Assembly: GCF_002860165.1 (NCBI RefSeq)
Contig: NZ_PGUZ01000023.1
Coordinates: 1 to 64,000, forward strand
Direction: 5' to 3'
Source of the DNA: Bacillus sp. V3-13
Lineage (GTDB): Bacteria; Bacillota; Bacilli; Bacillales; Cytobacillaceae
Length of the DNA stretch: 64,000 nucleotides
The notes beneath the pieces are model-generated. The model ran no database searches. It saw only the letters and a list, made by a program, of their open reading frames with translations, and was not told where the DNA came from. The translations under genes were made by a program, and so were the position numbers. Of the stretch, positions 41,563 to 52,707 are shown in pieces (within the stretch, counting starts at the first letter, position 1; each line of letters starts with the position of its first letter).

Positions 41563-42543
41563 ATGAAAATAGCGATAGATGCAATGGGCGGCGACCATGC
41601 CCCAAAGGAAATCGTCCTTGGTGCGATCAAGGCCATTGAGGCATACCGGGATATACATATAACACTTGTCGGCGATGAAGCGAAAATCAATCATTATTTG
41701 ACAAGCAATGAACGAATTAAGATTATTCATACAGATGAAGTTATTCTCGGCACAGATGAACCGGTCAAGGCTGTGCGCCGCAAAAAAAATGCCTCGATGG
41801 TTCTGGCTGCACAGCAGGTTGCTGACGGCGCTGCTGACGGCTGTATTTCAGCCGGAAACACCGGGGCACTGATGGCAGCCGGATTGTTTGTCGTTGGCCG
41901 CATCGACGGCATTGAACGGCCGGCATTGTCCCCTACACTTCCGACGATCGGCGGTGAAGGCTTTTTACTGCTCGATGTCGGAGCCAATGTCGATGCGAAG
42001 CCGGAACACTTGCTGCAATATGCAATCATTGGTTCAGTGTACTCGGAAAAGGTTAGGGGCGTCAAAAACCCGAGAATTGGCCTTCTAAATATCGGGACGG
42101 AAGAAAAGAAAGGAAATGAACTGGCGAAAAAGGCCTTTGACATGATCAGCGCTGCTGATCTGAATTTTATCGGGAATGTAGAAGCACGCGATCTGCTGGA
42201 TGGCGTCGCAGATGTCGTTGTAACGGATGGCTTTACAGGAAATATGGTTTTAAAAACGATTGAAGGAACCGCATCGACGGTCTTTAAAATGATGAAAGCG
42301 GCACTCACGGGCAGCTTGAAAAGCAAATTGGCGGCGGCAGTCCTGAAGCCGGATCTTGTACAATTAAAGAATAAAATGGACTATTCCGAGTATGGCGGGG
42401 CAGGTTTGTTCGGCTTAAAAGCTCCCGTTATAAAAGCGCACGGTTCTTCTGATGCGAACGCTGTTTTTCACGCGATTCGCCAGACCCGCGAAATGATTGC
42501 CAAAGATGTATCCGGGACAATTAAAAACGCCATTAGAGAGTAA
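41563..42543 (+). CDS. plsX: Phosphate acyltransferase PlsX
   Basis: Converts acyl-ACP to acyl phosphate, used by PlsY to begin phospholipid synthesis. The 326-residue protein starts [14 protein letters not shown] and has [25 protein letters not shown] and [10 protein letters not shown]. The ATG at 41563 is favoured over 41554 because AAGGA (41549-41553) is then nine bases away and the family N terminus is kept. It is the second gene of the FapR-controlled operon. Confidence 0.95.
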   Translation: MKIAIDAMGGDHAPKEIVLGAIKAIEAYRDIHITLVGDEAKINHYLTSNERIKIIHTDEVILGTDEPVKAVRRKKNASMVLAAQQVADGAADGCISAGNTGALMAAGLFVVGRIDGIERPALSPTLPTIGGEGFLLLDVGANVDAKPEHLLQYAIIGSVYSEKVRGVKNPRIGLLNIGTEEKKGNELAKKAFDMISAADLNFIGNVEARDLLDGVADVVVTDGFTGNMVLKTIEGTASTVFKMMKAALTGSLKSKLAAAVLKPDLVQLKNKMDYSEYGGAGLFGLKAPVIKAHGSSDANAVFHAIRQTREMIAKDVSGTIKNAIRE

Positions 42544-42599
42544 AACGGTTTAATAAAAATCATCACAATTAACATAAAGATTTGAAAGGAGCATCATAA

Positions 42600-43547
42600 G
42601 TGGGAAAAATTGCTTTCTTATTTCCTGGCCAGGGTTCGCAAATTGTCGGCATGGGTAAATCGCTGGCGGATGCGAGCGCAGCTGTCCAAAGTATCTTTGA
42701 CCGGGCAGACGGGGCTTTAGATTCTAAACTATCAAAATTAATATTCGAAGGCCCGCAGGAAGAGTTGACGTTAACGTATAATGCCCAGCCAGCCCTGTTA
42801 ACCGCAAGCATCGCGGTGCTCGAATATTTCAAGCAGTTCGGCATTGCCGCGGATTATGTCGCCGGCCATAGCCTTGGAGAATATACGGCGCTTGTCGCAG
42901 CAGGAGCGTTCAGCTTTGAAGAGGCGGTATATGCTGTCCGCAAAAGAGGCGAATTCATGGAAGCGGCCGTTCCAAATGGAGAAGGATCAATGGCAGCGAT
43001 TCTCGGCCTTGAAAGGGAACCGTTGGCGGCTGTAACAGACCGGATTTCCGCTGCGGGACATCCGGTTCAGCTTGCGAACCTCAATTGCCCGGGACAGATT
43101 GTCATTTCCGGTTCGAAGACAGGTGTTGAGCTGGCATCGGAAGCAGCGCGGGAGGCAGGCGCAAAACGGGCGATTCAGCTGGAAGTGAGCGGCCCGTTCC
43201 ACTCTGTTTTAATGAAACCTGCGGCGGAGCAGCTAAAAGCCGTGCTGGATCAAATGAGTGTAAATGATCCAAACGTACCGGTTATCGCCAATGTGACGGC
43301 TGAACCGATCGTATCATCCGGGCAAATAAAGGATAAACTTGTTGAACAATTATATTCACCGGTACTATGGGAAGATTCAATTAAAAAAATGGTTGAGCTT
43401 GGCGTTGATACTTTTATCGAAGTCGGCCCTGGCCGGGTATTATCAGGGCTCGTAAAAAAGATCGACCGAAGCGCACAAATATTTTCTGTAGCTGATGAAC
43501 AATCGTGTAAAGCTGCAGCGGAAGCCTTAAAGGAGGAAATCCGATGA
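42600..43547 (+). CDS. fabD: Malonyl-CoA:ACP transacylase
   Basis: Loads malonyl groups onto ACP for fatty acid elongation. The 315-residue protein has FLFPGQGSQ near the N terminus, catalytic Ser91 in GHSLGEY, and the conserved His in GPFHS. The GTG start at 42600 follows AAAGGAG. It overlaps fabG by four bases (ATGA). Confidence 0.96.
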   Translation: MGKIAFLFPGQGSQIVGMGKSLADASAAVQSIFDRADGALDSKLSKLIFEGPQEELTLTYNAQPALLTASIAVLEYFKQFGIAADYVAGHSLGEYTALVAAGAFSFEEAVYAVRKRGEFMEAAVPNGEGSMAAILGLEREPLAAVTDRISAAGHPVQLANLNCPGQIVISGSKTGVELASEAAREAGAKRAIQLEVSGPFHSVLMKPAAEQLKAVLDQMSVNDPNVPVIANVTAEPIVSSGQIKDKLVEQLYSPVLWEDSIKKMVELGVDTFIEVGPGRVLSGLVKKIDRSAQIFSVADEQSCKAAAEALKEEIR

Positions 43548-44287
43548 AACTGGAAGGAAAAGCGGCGCTTGTCACCGGCGCATCAAGAGGAATCGGCCGG
43601 GAAATTGCTCTGGAATTAGCAAGGCAGGGAGCTTCGGTTGCTGTCAACTATTCCGGAAGTGAAGCCAGGGCAAACGAAGTTGTTGATGAAATTCGTGCGC
43701 TTGGCCGGGAAGCATTTGCTGTCCAGGCCGATGTCGCCAACGCCGATTCGGTGGCGGGCATGGTCAAGGAAACGATTGAAAAGTTTGGAAAACTCGATAT
43801 TCTCGTCAATAACGCCGGCATTACGAGAGACAATCTATTAATGAGAATGAAGGAAGAAGAATGGGATGACGTCATCAACACGAATTTGAAAGGCGTTTTT
43901 CTCTGCACAAAAGCGGTGACGCGGCAGATGATGAAGCAGCGCAGCGGCCGGATCATTAACATCTCCTCGATTGTCGGCGTAAGCGGAAATGCCGGACAGG
44001 CCAACTATGTTGCCGCGAAATCCGGGGTCATCGGCCTCACCAAAACGACGGCCAAGGAGCTTGCTTCAAGAGGGATTCTCGTCAATGCCGTGGCACCAGG
44101 TTTTATCTCGACCGATATGACAGATAAACTGCCGGAAGAGGTAAAAGCGGAGATGTTAAAACAAATTCCGCTTGCACGCCTCGGAGAACCGGGTGATATT
44201 GCCCGTGTTGCCGCCTTCCTCGCTTCCGATGACTGCGGCTATATGACAGGGCAAACACTGCACGTTGACGGCGGAATGGTCATGTAA
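43544..44287 (+). CDS. fabG: 3-oxoacyl-[ACP] reductase
   Basis: NADPH-dependent reductase of the fatty acid cycle. The 247-residue short-chain dehydrogenase has TGASRGIG for cofactor binding, NNAG, and the catalytic Ser in NISSIVG with Y155 and K159. AAAGGAGG in the end of fabD is the ribosome binding site; the start overlaps the fabD stop. Confidence 0.96.
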   Translation: MKLEGKAALVTGASRGIGREIALELARQGASVAVNYSGSEARANEVVDEIRALGREAFAVQADVANADSVAGMVKETIEKFGKLDILVNNAGITRDNLLMRMKEEEWDDVINTNLKGVFLCTKAVTRQMMKQRSGRIINISSIVGVSGNAGQANYVAAKSGVIGLTKTTAKELASRGILVNAVAPGFISTDMTDKLPEEVKAEMLKQIPLARLGEPGDIARVAAFLASDDCGYMTGQTLHVDGGMVM

Positions 44288-44328
44288 TGGCAGCCCGTGT
44301 GCCTCGTATTAAAAATTCATGACAAGCC

Positions 44329-44357
44329 TTTATTAACATTTCAAAATACACTATAAT
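44329..44357 (+). promoter_or_regulatory. Candidate separate promoter for acpP
   Basis: A perfect TATAAT at 44352-44357 with a weak -35 (TTTATT, 44329-44334) at 17 bases, about 25 bases before acpP. Extra transcription of ACP is reasonable because it is needed in large amounts. Confidence 0.6.
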
Positions 44358-44381
44358 GTCCCCGAGGGGAGGTGAATAAGC

Positions 44382-44615
44382 ATGGCAGATGTACTAGAAC
44401 GTGTAACCAAAATCATCGTTGACCGTTTGGGAGTAGATGAAAACCAAGTTACGCTTGAAGCTTCCTTCAAGGATGATTTAGGCGCTGATTCCCTTGATGT
44501 TGTTGAACTTGTAATGGAACTGGAAGACGAGTTTGATATGGAAATTTCTGACGATGATGCTGAAAAAATTGCAACAGTCGGCGACGCTGTTAATTACATA
44601 AAAAACAGTCAGTAA
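44382..44615 (+). CDS. acpP: Acyl carrier protein
   Basis: A 77-residue acidic carrier of growing acyl chains. Ser37 in [10 protein letters not shown] is the attachment site for 4'-phosphopantetheine, made from the CoaBC product pathway also encoded here. GGGGAGGTGA is a very strong ribosome binding site eight or so bases upstream. It is followed by a terminator. Confidence 0.98.
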   Translation: MADVLERVTKIIVDRLGVDENQVTLEASFKDDLGADSLDVVELVMELEDEFDMEISDDDAEKIATVGDAVNYIKNSQ

Positions 44616-44630
44616 TCGCTACGTCTAATT

Positions 44631-44656
44631 GAAAGCTCCGTTTTTACGGAGCTTTC
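44631..44656 (+). terminator. Terminator after acpP
   Basis: Perfect 11-base arms GAAAGCTCCGT (44631-44641) and ACGGAGCTTTC (44646-44656), T4 loop, short T-rich tail. A second small hairpin GGGAA/TTCCC (44700-44712) with a later T run may back it up. Confidence 0.8.
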
Positions 44657-44772
44657 TTCAATAGGAAAAACCGGCCCGGCACGGAAATTTAAAATCTTCG
44701 GGAAGAATTCCCTTTCCTGCGTTTTTTTTGTAAACTTGAACTAATGTAAATTACGAGCAAGGTGGAATTTTT

Positions 44773-45543
44773 ATGCGCAATAACGGAAGAGAAAAAGAAA
44801 AAAAAGCACTTCGCGCAAAGGAAAAGCAATTTAAAGATTTCCAGAACAAAATTGGCATTCAATTTAAAGATGAAAAGCTGCTCAGACAGGCATTTACCCA
44901 TTCATCATATGTGAATGAGCATCGCAGGCGGCCTTATGAAGACAATGAAAGGCTGGAGTTTTTAGGAGATGCGGTACTCGAGTTGACAGTGTCCAAATAC
45001 CTTTTTAAGAAATACCCGATGATGAGTGAAGGCGAATTGACAAAGCTTCGCGCCGCTGTAGTTTGTGAACCGTCACTGGTCTCGTTCGCCAATGAGCTTT
45101 CCTTCGGTGAACTCATTTTGCTCGGCAAGGGTGAAGAGATGACGGGCGGAAGAGCAAGGCCGGCACTGCTTGCTGATGTATTTGAAGCGTTTATAGGCGC
45201 ATTGTATTTGGATCAGGATATTGAAACGGTCACCGGATTTTTGGATAAGGTCATTTTTCCAAAAATAAGTGCAGGTGCTTTTTCTCATGTGATGGATTAT
45301 AAAAGCCAGTTGCAGGAACTGGTCCAGCGGGATGGCGCCGGGACGGTGGAATATAAAATTTTGCAGGAAAAAGGGCCCGCGCATAATCGGGAATTTGTGT
45401 CGAGAGTGTCCCTGAACGGCATTGAACTGGGAACCGGAAACGGCCGGTCCAAAAAGGAAGCCGAGCAGCATGCTGCACAAATGGCTCTTGAAAAATTAAA
45501 AGCCCATCTTCAGCGGGACGCACATGAAATGGACAAAGACTAG
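44773..45543 (+). CDS. rnc: Ribonuclease III
   Basis: Double-strand-specific endonuclease for rRNA, SRP RNA and other RNAs. The 256-residue protein has a basic N-terminal extension, the catalytic signature [13 protein letters not shown] (about 59-71), a second acidic region [11 protein letters not shown], and a C-terminal dsRNA-binding domain (about 180-250; [16 protein letters not shown]). AAGGTGG is about nine bases before the ATG. It lies upstream of smc and ftsY. Confidence 0.96.
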   Translation: MRNNGREKEKKALRAKEKQFKDFQNKIGIQFKDEKLLRQAFTHSSYVNEHRRRPYEDNERLEFLGDAVLELTVSKYLFKKYPMMSEGELTKLRAAVVCEPSLVSFANELSFGELILLGKGEEMTGGRARPALLADVFEAFIGALYLDQDIETVTGFLDKVIFPKISAGAFSHVMDYKSQLQELVQRDGAGTVEYKILQEKGPAHNREFVSRVSLNGIELGTGNGRSKKEAEQHAAQMALEKLKAHLQRDAHEMDKD

Positions 45544-45563
45544 CATGATAAGGGGGACATAAA

Positions 45564-48500
45564 GTGTATTTAAAGCGACTCGATGTTGTTGGTTTTAAAT
45601 CGTTCGCTGAACGGATCAGCGTTGACTTCGTTCCGGGTGTAACCGCCGTTGTCGGTCCGAACGGCAGCGGCAAAAGCAATATTACCGATTCCATTCGCTG
45701 GGTGCTTGGTGAACAGTCAGCAAAGTCCCTCCGCGGCGCAAAAATGGAGGATATTATCTTTGCCGGAAGTGATTCAAGAAAGGCGCTGAATTTTGCCGAA
45801 GTCACGTTAACACTCGATAACGAGGATCAAGCTTTACCGATTGATTATAATGAGGTAAGTGTCACAAGGCGGGTGTTCCGGTCGGGAGAAAGTGAATTCC
45901 TGATTAATAAGCAGCCATGCCGGTTGAAGGATATTGTCGACCTGTTTATGGATTCCGGGCTTGGAAGAGAAGCTTTCTCGATCATCAGCCAGGGAAAAGT
46001 AGAAGAAATTTTGAACAGCAAGGCTGAAGAACGAAGAACGATCTTTGAAGAAGCTGCCGGCGTCCTAAAATATAAATCAAGAAAGAAAAAAGCTGAGGCC
46101 AAGCTGTCTGAAACACGGGAAAACCTGAATCGTGTCAACGACATTTTGCATGAGCTTGAAGGCCAGGTAGAACCGCTTAAAATCCAGGCTTCCATTGCGA
46201 AAGATTATATGGAGAAAAAAGAAGAGCTCGAAAAAATCGAAGTTGCCCTGACTGTGCATGAAATAGAGGATCTTCACCAGAAATGGGAGCAGCTCTCGAA
46301 GCAGCTCGAACAACATCAAAAAGATGAAGGAAAACTATCAGCAGAGCTGCAATTGAAAGAAGCAAAAATCGAAGAATCGCGTGACCGGATTGCAGCGCTC
46401 GATGAGTCAATCAATGATTTGCAAAATGTGCTCCTGCATGCAAGTGAAGAGCTTGAGAAATTGGAAGGCCGCAAAGAGGTTTTAAAGGAAAGAAAGAAAA
46501 ATGCCTCACAAAATAAAGAGCAGATTGAACAAAACCTCCAGGACTTGTCAAAAAAAATAGCCGTTCTCATCGAGGAAAAAGCCGTCCATGAAAACGAAGC
46601 TGTTAAACTTGAAAAAGAAGCGGCCCGTCTGGAGGAACAGCTCAATGAAAAACAGCAGCATATAAGCCTGTTCAGCGAAAATATTGAAGAAAAGATAGAA
46701 TCGTTGAAAAGTGATTACATTGAGAGGCTGAATGAACAGGCAAGCGCGAAAAATGAAATCAGCTATATTGACCAGCAGCTCGAGCAGCACCAGGCGAGAA
46801 GTTCAAAGCTTGATGGGGAGAATGGAAAGTTTTTGGCGGACCGTCAGGCAATTGAAGAAAAAAAGGCCGAGATTGAAGCGAAGCTGCTTGCAGCTAAATT
46901 GCAGCTTGAACAACAAGTCCGCACTTTTATGGAAGACCAGAAAAAACTTGAAGCCTTAAAAGCCAATTATCAGAAAAAGGAAAAACAGCTTTATCAAGCC
47001 TATCAATTTTTACAGCAGGCGAAATCGCGCAAAGAAATGCTTGAGGAAATGGAAGATGACTATTCAGGCTTTTTCCAGGGAGTAAAAGAAATATTAAAAG
47101 CCCGCAATTCAAAGCTTCAGGGCATCGAAGGGGCCGTTGCCGAGCTGATCCAGGTTCCAAAGGAATTCCAGGTGGCGGTTGAAACTGCGCTTGGCGGGGC
47201 GATGCAGCATATTGTTGTTGATAACGAACAGAACGCAAGAGCTGCTATCCAATACTTAAAGCAGAATGCATTTGGGCGGGCAACCTTTCTCCCGCTAACT
47301 GTGATGAAGGGGAAATCATTGGCGCCGGCACAGCTGCAGACAGTCCAACAGCATTCCTCCTTTATCGGCACCGCCGAGAGCCTCATCGGCTTTGAGGAGA
47401 AATTTTCGGCCGCTATTTCAAATTTGCTCGGCAATACGGTTGTTGCGAAAGATTTAAAAGGAGCAAACGAAATGGCGAGACTCCTGCAATACCGCTGCAG
47501 GCTCGTTACGCTTGAAGGGGATATTGTGAACCCGGGAGGCTCGATGACAGGGGGAGCTGTGAAGCAAAAAACGTCTTCGCTGTTAAGCCGAAAAGGCGAA
47601 CTCGAAAAGCTTAAAGAAAAACTGGCTGACATGGAGAGTAAAACAGCCAGGCTTGAAGACGAAGTGAAGAAGCTGAAGGCAGCTGTACAGGAGAAGGAAG
47701 CTGGTCTCGAACAGTCGAGAAAAACCGGAGAAGAACTGCGCATGAAAGAGCAATCATTAAAGGGCAGTCTCCGCGAAGTCGAACTGGAAGAAAAAAATAT
47801 TAATGAACGGTTGGCCCTTTACGATATGGATATGCTCCAGTTTGCCGATGAGCAGGCCAGGCTTGCCGCCAGGAAAGATGAGCTTAACGCCTTGCTTGAC
47901 TCTTCAGGCGAGCGGATTTCAGCACTTGATCAAGAAATCGCGCAGCTGACAGAGCAGAAAACGACTGCCATGACCTCAAAGGAGGCGCTTTCCGGAGAAA
48001 TAAGTGAACTGAAGGTTGCGCTTGCTGCCAAGAAGGAACAGCTGCACTCAAGGCTGGAGCAGCTTGAACGGTTGACGGCCGAACTGCATGAGCATGAGCA
48101 GCGGCAAACGGTCTATCAGGAGGATTTACAATTGCTTTCCTCGGAGATGACCGACAATCATTCCGGAGAGCAGCAGCTGGAAGATGCGGCAAAACGAAAG
48201 CTTCATGATAAAAATGAAACGATCAGACTGATTTCATCGAGACGGGATGAACGTTTAAAAATGCATCAGGATCTCGATGATGCGGAACGGGAAGTAAAGG
48301 AGTTAAAGCGCCAGCATAAAGGGCTTATCACCGTTCTTAAAGATGAGGAAGTAAAACTCAATCGCCTTGATGTGGAGCTTGAAAACAGGCTCCAGGTTCT
48401 CCGTGAAGAGTATTTGCTATCGTTTGAAGGTGCAAAGGAACAGTACTCCCTGTCCATTCCGCCTGAAGAAGCCCGGAAAAAAGTAAAGCTCATCAAGCTT

Positions 48501-49130
48501 GCGATTGAAGAACTGGGCACCGTTAATCTCGGCGCGATCGAAGAGTATGAACGGGTTTCAGAACGATATGAGTTCCTGCTTGAACAAAAGGATGATCTTC
48601 AGGAAGCAAAGGATACACTGTTCCAGGTCATTAATGAGATGGACGATGAAATGAAGAAACGCTTTGAGCAGACCTTTTACGGAATCCGTTCCCATTTTGA
48701 GGGCGTTTTCCAGGCCTTATTCGGCGGTGGACGAGCTGATCTTCGCCTCACCGATCCAGATGACTTGCTGAACACCGGCGTTGAAATCGTGGCACAGCCT
48801 CCAGGGAAAAAACTGCAAAATCTCGGGCTTTTATCCGGCGGCGAGCGCGCCTTGACTGCGATTGCCCTGTTGTTCTCGATTTTAAAGGTACGTCCTGTTC
48901 CTTTCTGTATTTTGGATGAAGTTGAAGCAGCCCTTGATGAGGCCAACGTCTTCAGGTTCAGCCAGTACTTAAAACGATACAGCTCGGAAACCCAGTTTAT
49001 CGTCATTACCCACAGAAAAGGTACGATGGAAGAGGCCGATGTCCTTTATGGCGTAACCATGCAGGAATCAGGAGTATCAAAACTTGTTTCCGTGCGCCTT
49101 GAGGAGTCTAAACAATTAATACAATCGTAA
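45564..49130 (+). CDS. smc: Chromosome segregation ATPase SMC
   Basis: An 1188-residue condensin subunit. Walker A GPNGSGKS is at 31-38, followed by a long coiled coil, a hinge (about 500-680) with Gly-rich GGSMTGG just after it, a returning coiled coil, then LLSGGERALTAIALL and Walker B FCILDEVEAALD near the C terminus. The length is normal. The GTG start at 45564 follows AAGGGGG. It would act with ScpA and ScpB, which are not in this window. Confidence 0.97.
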   Translation: MYLKRLDVVGFKSFAERISVDFVPGVTAVVGPNGSGKSNITDSIRWVLGEQSAKSLRGAKMEDIIFAGSDSRKALNFAEVTLTLDNEDQALPIDYNEVSVTRRVFRSGESEFLINKQPCRLKDIVDLFMDSGLGREAFSIISQGKVEEILNSKAEERRTIFEEAAGVLKYKSRKKKAEAKLSETRENLNRVNDILHELEGQVEPLKIQASIAKDYMEKKEELEKIEVALTVHEIEDLHQKWEQLSKQLEQHQKDEGKLSAELQLKEAKIEESRDRIAALDESINDLQNVLLHASEELEKLEGRKEVLKERKKNASQNKEQIEQNLQDLSKKIAVLIEEKAVHENEAVKLEKEAARLEEQLNEKQQHISLFSENIEEKIESLKSDYIERLNEQASAKNEISYIDQQLEQHQARSSKLDGENGKFLADRQAIEEKKAEIEAKLLAAKLQLEQQVRTFMEDQKKLEALKANYQKKEKQLYQAYQFLQQAKSRKEMLEEMEDDYSGFFQGVKEILKARNSKLQGIEGAVAELIQVPKEFQVAVETALGGAMQHIVVDNEQNARAAIQYLKQNAFGRATFLPLTVMKGKSLAPAQLQTVQQHSSFIGTAESLIGFEEKFSAAISNLLGNTVVAKDLKGANEMARLLQYRCRLVTLEGDIVNPGGSMTGGAVKQKTSSLLSRKGELEKLKEKLADMESKTARLEDEVKKLKAAVQEKEAGLEQSRKTGEELRMKEQSLKGSLREVELEEKNINERLALYDMDMLQFADEQARLAARKDELNALLDSSGERISALDQEIAQLTEQKTTAMTSKEALSGEISELKVALAAKKEQLHSRLEQLERLTAELHEHEQRQTVYQEDLQLLSSEMTDNHSGEQQLEDAAKRKLHDKNETIRLISSRRDERLKMHQDLDDAEREVKELKRQHKGLITVLKDEEVKLNRLDVELENRLQVLREEYLLSFEGAKEQYSLSIPPEEARKKVKLIKLAIEELGTVNLGAIEEYERVSERYEFLLEQKDDLQEAKDTLFQVINEMDDEMKKRFEQTFYGIRSHFEGVFQALFGGGRADLRLTDPDDLLNTGVEIVAQPPGKKLQNLGLLSGGERALTAIALLFSILKVRPVPFCILDEVEAALDEANVFRFSQYLKRYSSETQFIVITHRKGTMEEADVLYGVTMQESGVSKLVSVRLEESKQLIQS

Positions 49131-49142
49131 AGGAGTAGGCTG

Positions 49143-50135
49143 ATGAGCTTCTTTAAAAAACTAAAGGAATCGATCACGAAGCAAACTGACAGTGTAACGG
49201 GAAAATTCAAGGAAGGGCTCAGCAAAACACGCGATAATTTCGCCGGGAAGGTGAATGATCTCGTCGCCCGCTACCGTAAAGTCGATGAGGACTTTTTTGA
49301 AGAGCTGGAGGAAATATTGATCCAGGCCGATGTTGGCTTTGAAACGGTGATGGAGCTGATTGATGAACTGAAAACGGAAGTGAAGCGCCGCAATATCCAG
49401 GATCCCCGTGAAGTTCAAGCCGTCATTTCCGAAAAGCTTGTTGATATTTATGAGGGCGGTGATTCCGGCTCCGCACATCTAAACATTCAGGACGATCAAT
49501 TGACTGTCATTTTGTTTGTCGGTGTTAACGGTGTCGGGAAAACGACAACAATCGGCAAATTGGCCCATAAATTCAAAAGTGAAGGCAAAAATGTCGTCCT
49601 CGCTGCCGGGGATACATTCCGGGCCGGGGCAATCGAACAGCTGGAAGTGTGGGGAGAGCGGGTTGGAGTCGATGTTATTAAGCAAGCGGCCGGCTCCGAC
49701 CCCGCGGCGGTCATGTATGATGCCATCCATGCTGCCAGTGGACGCAAGGCTGATATTCTTCTTTGCGATACCGCCGGCAGGCTCCAGAATAAAGTGAATT
49801 TAATGAACGAGCTTGAAAAAGTAAAGCGTGTCATTGAAAGGGAAGTTCCCGGAGCGCCCCATGAGGTTCTGCTCGTTCTTGATGCGACAACCGGGCAAAA
49901 CGCGTTAGTCCAGGCCAAGACGTTTAAAGAAGCGACAAATGTAAGCGGGATTGTCCTGACGAAACTTGATGGAACAGCGAAGGGCGGAATTGTGCTGGCG
50001 ATCCGAAATGAATTGCATATCCCGGTCAAATTTGTCGGGCTTGGCGAGAAAATGGATGACCTGCAGGAATTCGATGCCGAGAAATACGTGTATGGTCTTT
50101 TTGCCGATCTTGTCGATGAAGAAGTAATCGGATAA
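49143..50135 (+). CDS. ftsY: Signal recognition particle receptor FtsY
   Basis: A 330-residue GTPase that docks SRP-ribosome complexes at the membrane. It lacks the long acidic N-terminal domain of E. coli and starts almost directly with the N domain. GVNGVGKTTT at 127-136, DTAGR near 209 and TKLDGTAKGG define the NG domain shared with Ffh. AAAGGAG precedes the ATG; smc ends 12 bases before. Confidence 0.97.
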   Translation: MSFFKKLKESITKQTDSVTGKFKEGLSKTRDNFAGKVNDLVARYRKVDEDFFEELEEILIQADVGFETVMELIDELKTEVKRRNIQDPREVQAVISEKLVDIYEGGDSGSAHLNIQDDQLTVILFVGVNGVGKTTTIGKLAHKFKSEGKNVVLAAGDTFRAGAIEQLEVWGERVGVDVIKQAAGSDPAAVMYDAIHAASGRKADILLCDTAGRLQNKVNLMNELEKVKRVIEREVPGAPHEVLLVLDATTGQNALVQAKTFKEATNVSGIVLTKLDGTAKGGIVLAIRNELHIPVKFVGLGEKMDDLQEFDAEKYVYGLFADLVDEEVIG

Positions 50136-50140
50136 GCTTA

Positions 50141-50173
50141 AACCCGGATGGACCAGCTCCACCCGGTTTTTTT
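50141..50173 (+). terminator. Terminator after ftsY
   Basis: Imperfect hairpin: CCGGATGGA (50144-50152) with TCCACCCGG (50158-50166), one mismatch, followed by seven T. Confidence 0.75.
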
Positions 50174-50208
50174 CTACAGACCGCAGACCCGGCTGTAAAG
50201 ATGTTTTC

Positions 50209-50237
50209 TTGACATAGAGGGTATGACTGTGTAAAAT
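50209..50237 (+). promoter_or_regulatory. Strong promoter for ylxM-ffh
   Basis: TTGACA (50209-50214), 17 bases, TAAAAT (50232-50237), about 40 bases before ylxM. Confidence 0.85.
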
Positions 50238-50278
50238 ATCTATGTAAAGGCTTTTCACTTAACAAGGGGGGATGAGTG

Positions 50279-50608
50279 ATGCTGGACAAAACAACGCGAA
50301 TGAACTATTTGTACGATTTTTATCAGTCGTTGTTAACCCCGAAGCAGAGCAGCTATATGTCCCTTTATTATCTGGACGACTATTCCCTCGGAGAGATTGC
50401 CGAAGAGTATGATGTCAGCCGCCAGGCCGTATACGACAACATCAAACGCACGGAAGCAATGCTTGAAGAATATGAGGAAAAGCTGTTATTATTTCAAAAA
50501 TTTCAAGAGCGAAGCAAGCTCATTTCCAAAATAAAAGAAATGATCATTTCGGGTGAACCGGAGGATCACCTTTTACAAGCTGTTGCAGAGCTTGAGAAAT
50601 TAGATTAG
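50279..50608 (+). CDS. ylxM: SRP-associated helix-turn-helix protein YlxM
   Basis: A 109-residue protein with a sigma-factor region 4-like helix-turn-helix ([19 protein letters not shown], about 38-56) and a charged helical tail. Streptococcal YlxM homologues bind SRP components; its detailed role is uncertain. The ATG at 50279 is preferred over GTG 50276 because AAGGGGGG ends seven bases before it. It shares its promoter with ffh. Confidence 0.93.
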   Translation: MLDKTTRMNYLYDFYQSLLTPKQSSYMSLYYLDDYSLGEIAEEYDVSRQAVYDNIKRTEAMLEEYEEKLLLFQKFQERSKLISKIKEMIISGEPEDHLLQAVAELEKLD

Positions 50609-50621
50609 GAGGCGGCAAACA

Positions 50622-51974
50622 ATGGCATTTGAAGGATTGGCCGACCGACTGCAGAGTACGATGCAAAAAATCCGCGGCAAGGGAAAAGTTTCGGAAGCGG
50701 ATGTAAAGGAAATGATGCGTGAAGTTCGTCTCGCCCTGCTCGAAGCGGACGTTAACTTTAAGGTAGTCAAAGATTTTATCAAAAAAGTCAGCGAGCGTGC
50801 GGTTGGCCAGGAAGTGCTGAAAAGCCTGACTCCCGGCCAGCAGGTTATCAAGATCGTGAAAGAAGAACTGACTGCCTTAATGGGCGGCGAAGAAAGCAAA
50901 ATCGCCGCATCCAACCGCCCGCCGACTGTCATTATGATGGTTGGCCTGCAAGGTGCCGGGAAAACGACGACTTCAGGCAAACTGGCAAATCTGCTGCGGA
51001 AAAAGTACAACAGAAAGCCTTTGCTCGTTGCGGCTGATGTGTACCGTCCGGCAGCCATCAAACAGCTGCAAACGCTTGGGAAGCAATTGAATATGCCGGT
51101 CTTTTCGCTTGGTGACGAGGTCAGCCCTGTCGAAATCGCCAGACAAGCGATTGCCGAAGCAAAAGAACAGCATCATGATTATGTTTTGATTGATACAGCA
51201 GGCCGTTTGCATGTTGATGAAACGCTAATGGACGAGCTGAAGCAAATCAAAGAGCTTTCAAAGCCGGATGAGATTTTTCTTGTTGTCGATGCAATGACGG
51301 GGCAGGATGCGGTCAATGTCGCGCAGAGCTTTAACGAGCAGCTCGGATTAACCGGAGTTGTCCTGACCAAGCTGGATGGCGATACCCGCGGCGGAGCAGC
51401 ACTGTCGATCCGGTCCGTAACCGGGACACCGATTAAATTCGTCGGTCTTGGTGAAAAGCTTGATGCGCTTGAGACGTTCCATCCAGAGCGCATGGCATCA
51501 AGAATTCTCGGAATGGGAGACATGCTTACTTTAATCGAGAAAGCTCAGGCAAATGTCGATGAAGAAAAGGCGAAAGAGCTTCAAGAAAAAATGCGCACCG
51601 CCTCTTTTACTCTCGATGACTTCCTTGAACAGCTTGGCCAGGTCCGCAACATGGGCCCGCTTGATGAGCTGTTGAAAATGATGCCTGGGGCAAACAAGAT
51701 TAAAGGCTTAAACAACCTGCAAATTGATGAAAAGCAGATCACCCATGTCGAAGCGATTATTAAGTCGATGACAAAGAATGAAAAACTCCACCCTGAAATT
51801 ATCAACGCCGGACGGCGAAAGCGGATTGCCAAAGGAAGCGGGACATCGATTCAGGAAGTCAACCGGCTGCTGAAGCAATTCGAAGAAATGAAGAAAATGA
51901 TGAAACAAATGACAGGCATGCAGCAAAAAGGCAGGAAAAAAGGCGGTTTTAAGCTTCCGTTTAAGCCTTTTTAA
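50622..51974 (+). CDS. ffh: Signal recognition particle protein Ffh
   Basis: The 450-residue SRP GTPase that binds signal sequences of nascent membrane proteins. The NG domain has GLQGAGKTTT from residue 108, DTAGR from 191 and TKLDGDTRGG; the C-terminal M domain (about 300-450) is rich in methionine with MKKMMKQMTGMQQK near the end and binds SRP RNA. TAGGAGG precedes the ATG. No SRP RNA gene is in the window. Confidence 0.97.
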   Translation: MAFEGLADRLQSTMQKIRGKGKVSEADVKEMMREVRLALLEADVNFKVVKDFIKKVSERAVGQEVLKSLTPGQQVIKIVKEELTALMGGEESKIAASNRPPTVIMMVGLQGAGKTTTSGKLANLLRKKYNRKPLLVAADVYRPAAIKQLQTLGKQLNMPVFSLGDEVSPVEIARQAIAEAKEQHHDYVLIDTAGRLHVDETLMDELKQIKELSKPDEIFLVVDAMTGQDAVNVAQSFNEQLGLTGVVLTKLDGDTRGGAALSIRSVTGTPIKFVGLGEKLDALETFHPERMASRILGMGDMLTLIEKAQANVDEEKAKELQEKMRTASFTLDDFLEQLGQVRNMGPLDELLKMMPGANKIKGLNNLQIDEKQITHVEAIIKSMTKNEKLHPEIINAGRRKRIAKGSGTSIQEVNRLLKQFEEMKKMMKQMTGMQQKGRKKGGFKLPFKPF

Positions 51975-51992
51975 TACTTTTTATCAGCCTGA

Positions 51993-52346
<354 letters not shown>

Positions 52347-52357
52347 TAGCGGATGCG

Positions 52358-52588
52358 ATGAAAGAATTAATCGAAGCAATTGTTAAGCCCCTGGTTGATT
52401 TTCCGGAAGATGTTCAAGTGAATGTTCATGAAGAAGGTCAACGCGTGACCTATCAGCTTTCTGTCAACAAGAGTGACATGGGTAAAGTAATTGGAAAGCA
52501 GGGGCGCGTTGCAAAGGCAATTCGAACCGTTGTCTATGCAGCAGGATCAACACAACAGAAGAAAATTTTCTTAGAAATCAGTGAATAA
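52358..52588 (+). CDS. khpA: KH-domain RNA-binding protein KhpA (YlqC)
   Basis: A 76-residue single KH domain with the nucleic-acid-binding GKVIGKQGRVAKAIR loop (GxxG type). Homologues pair with KhpB/Jag and affect cell division and elongation in streptococci. The ribosome binding site is weak (GCGGATG), eleven bases after the rpsP stop, suggesting coupling to it. Confidence 0.94.
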   Translation: MKELIEAIVKPLVDFPEDVQVNVHEEGQRVTYQLSVNKSDMGKVIGKQGRVAKAIRTVVYAAGSTQQKKIFLEISE

Positions 52589-52707
52589 ACCAGCCAGCCG
52601 GGGCGCAATGTTCTCCTCAAAATCTGATCAACTGTCAAGCGATGCGAACACAAAGATCCGTATAACCTCGAGGAGGCATGCCCATAGCTGAACTGGCCAT
52701 CAGAGAA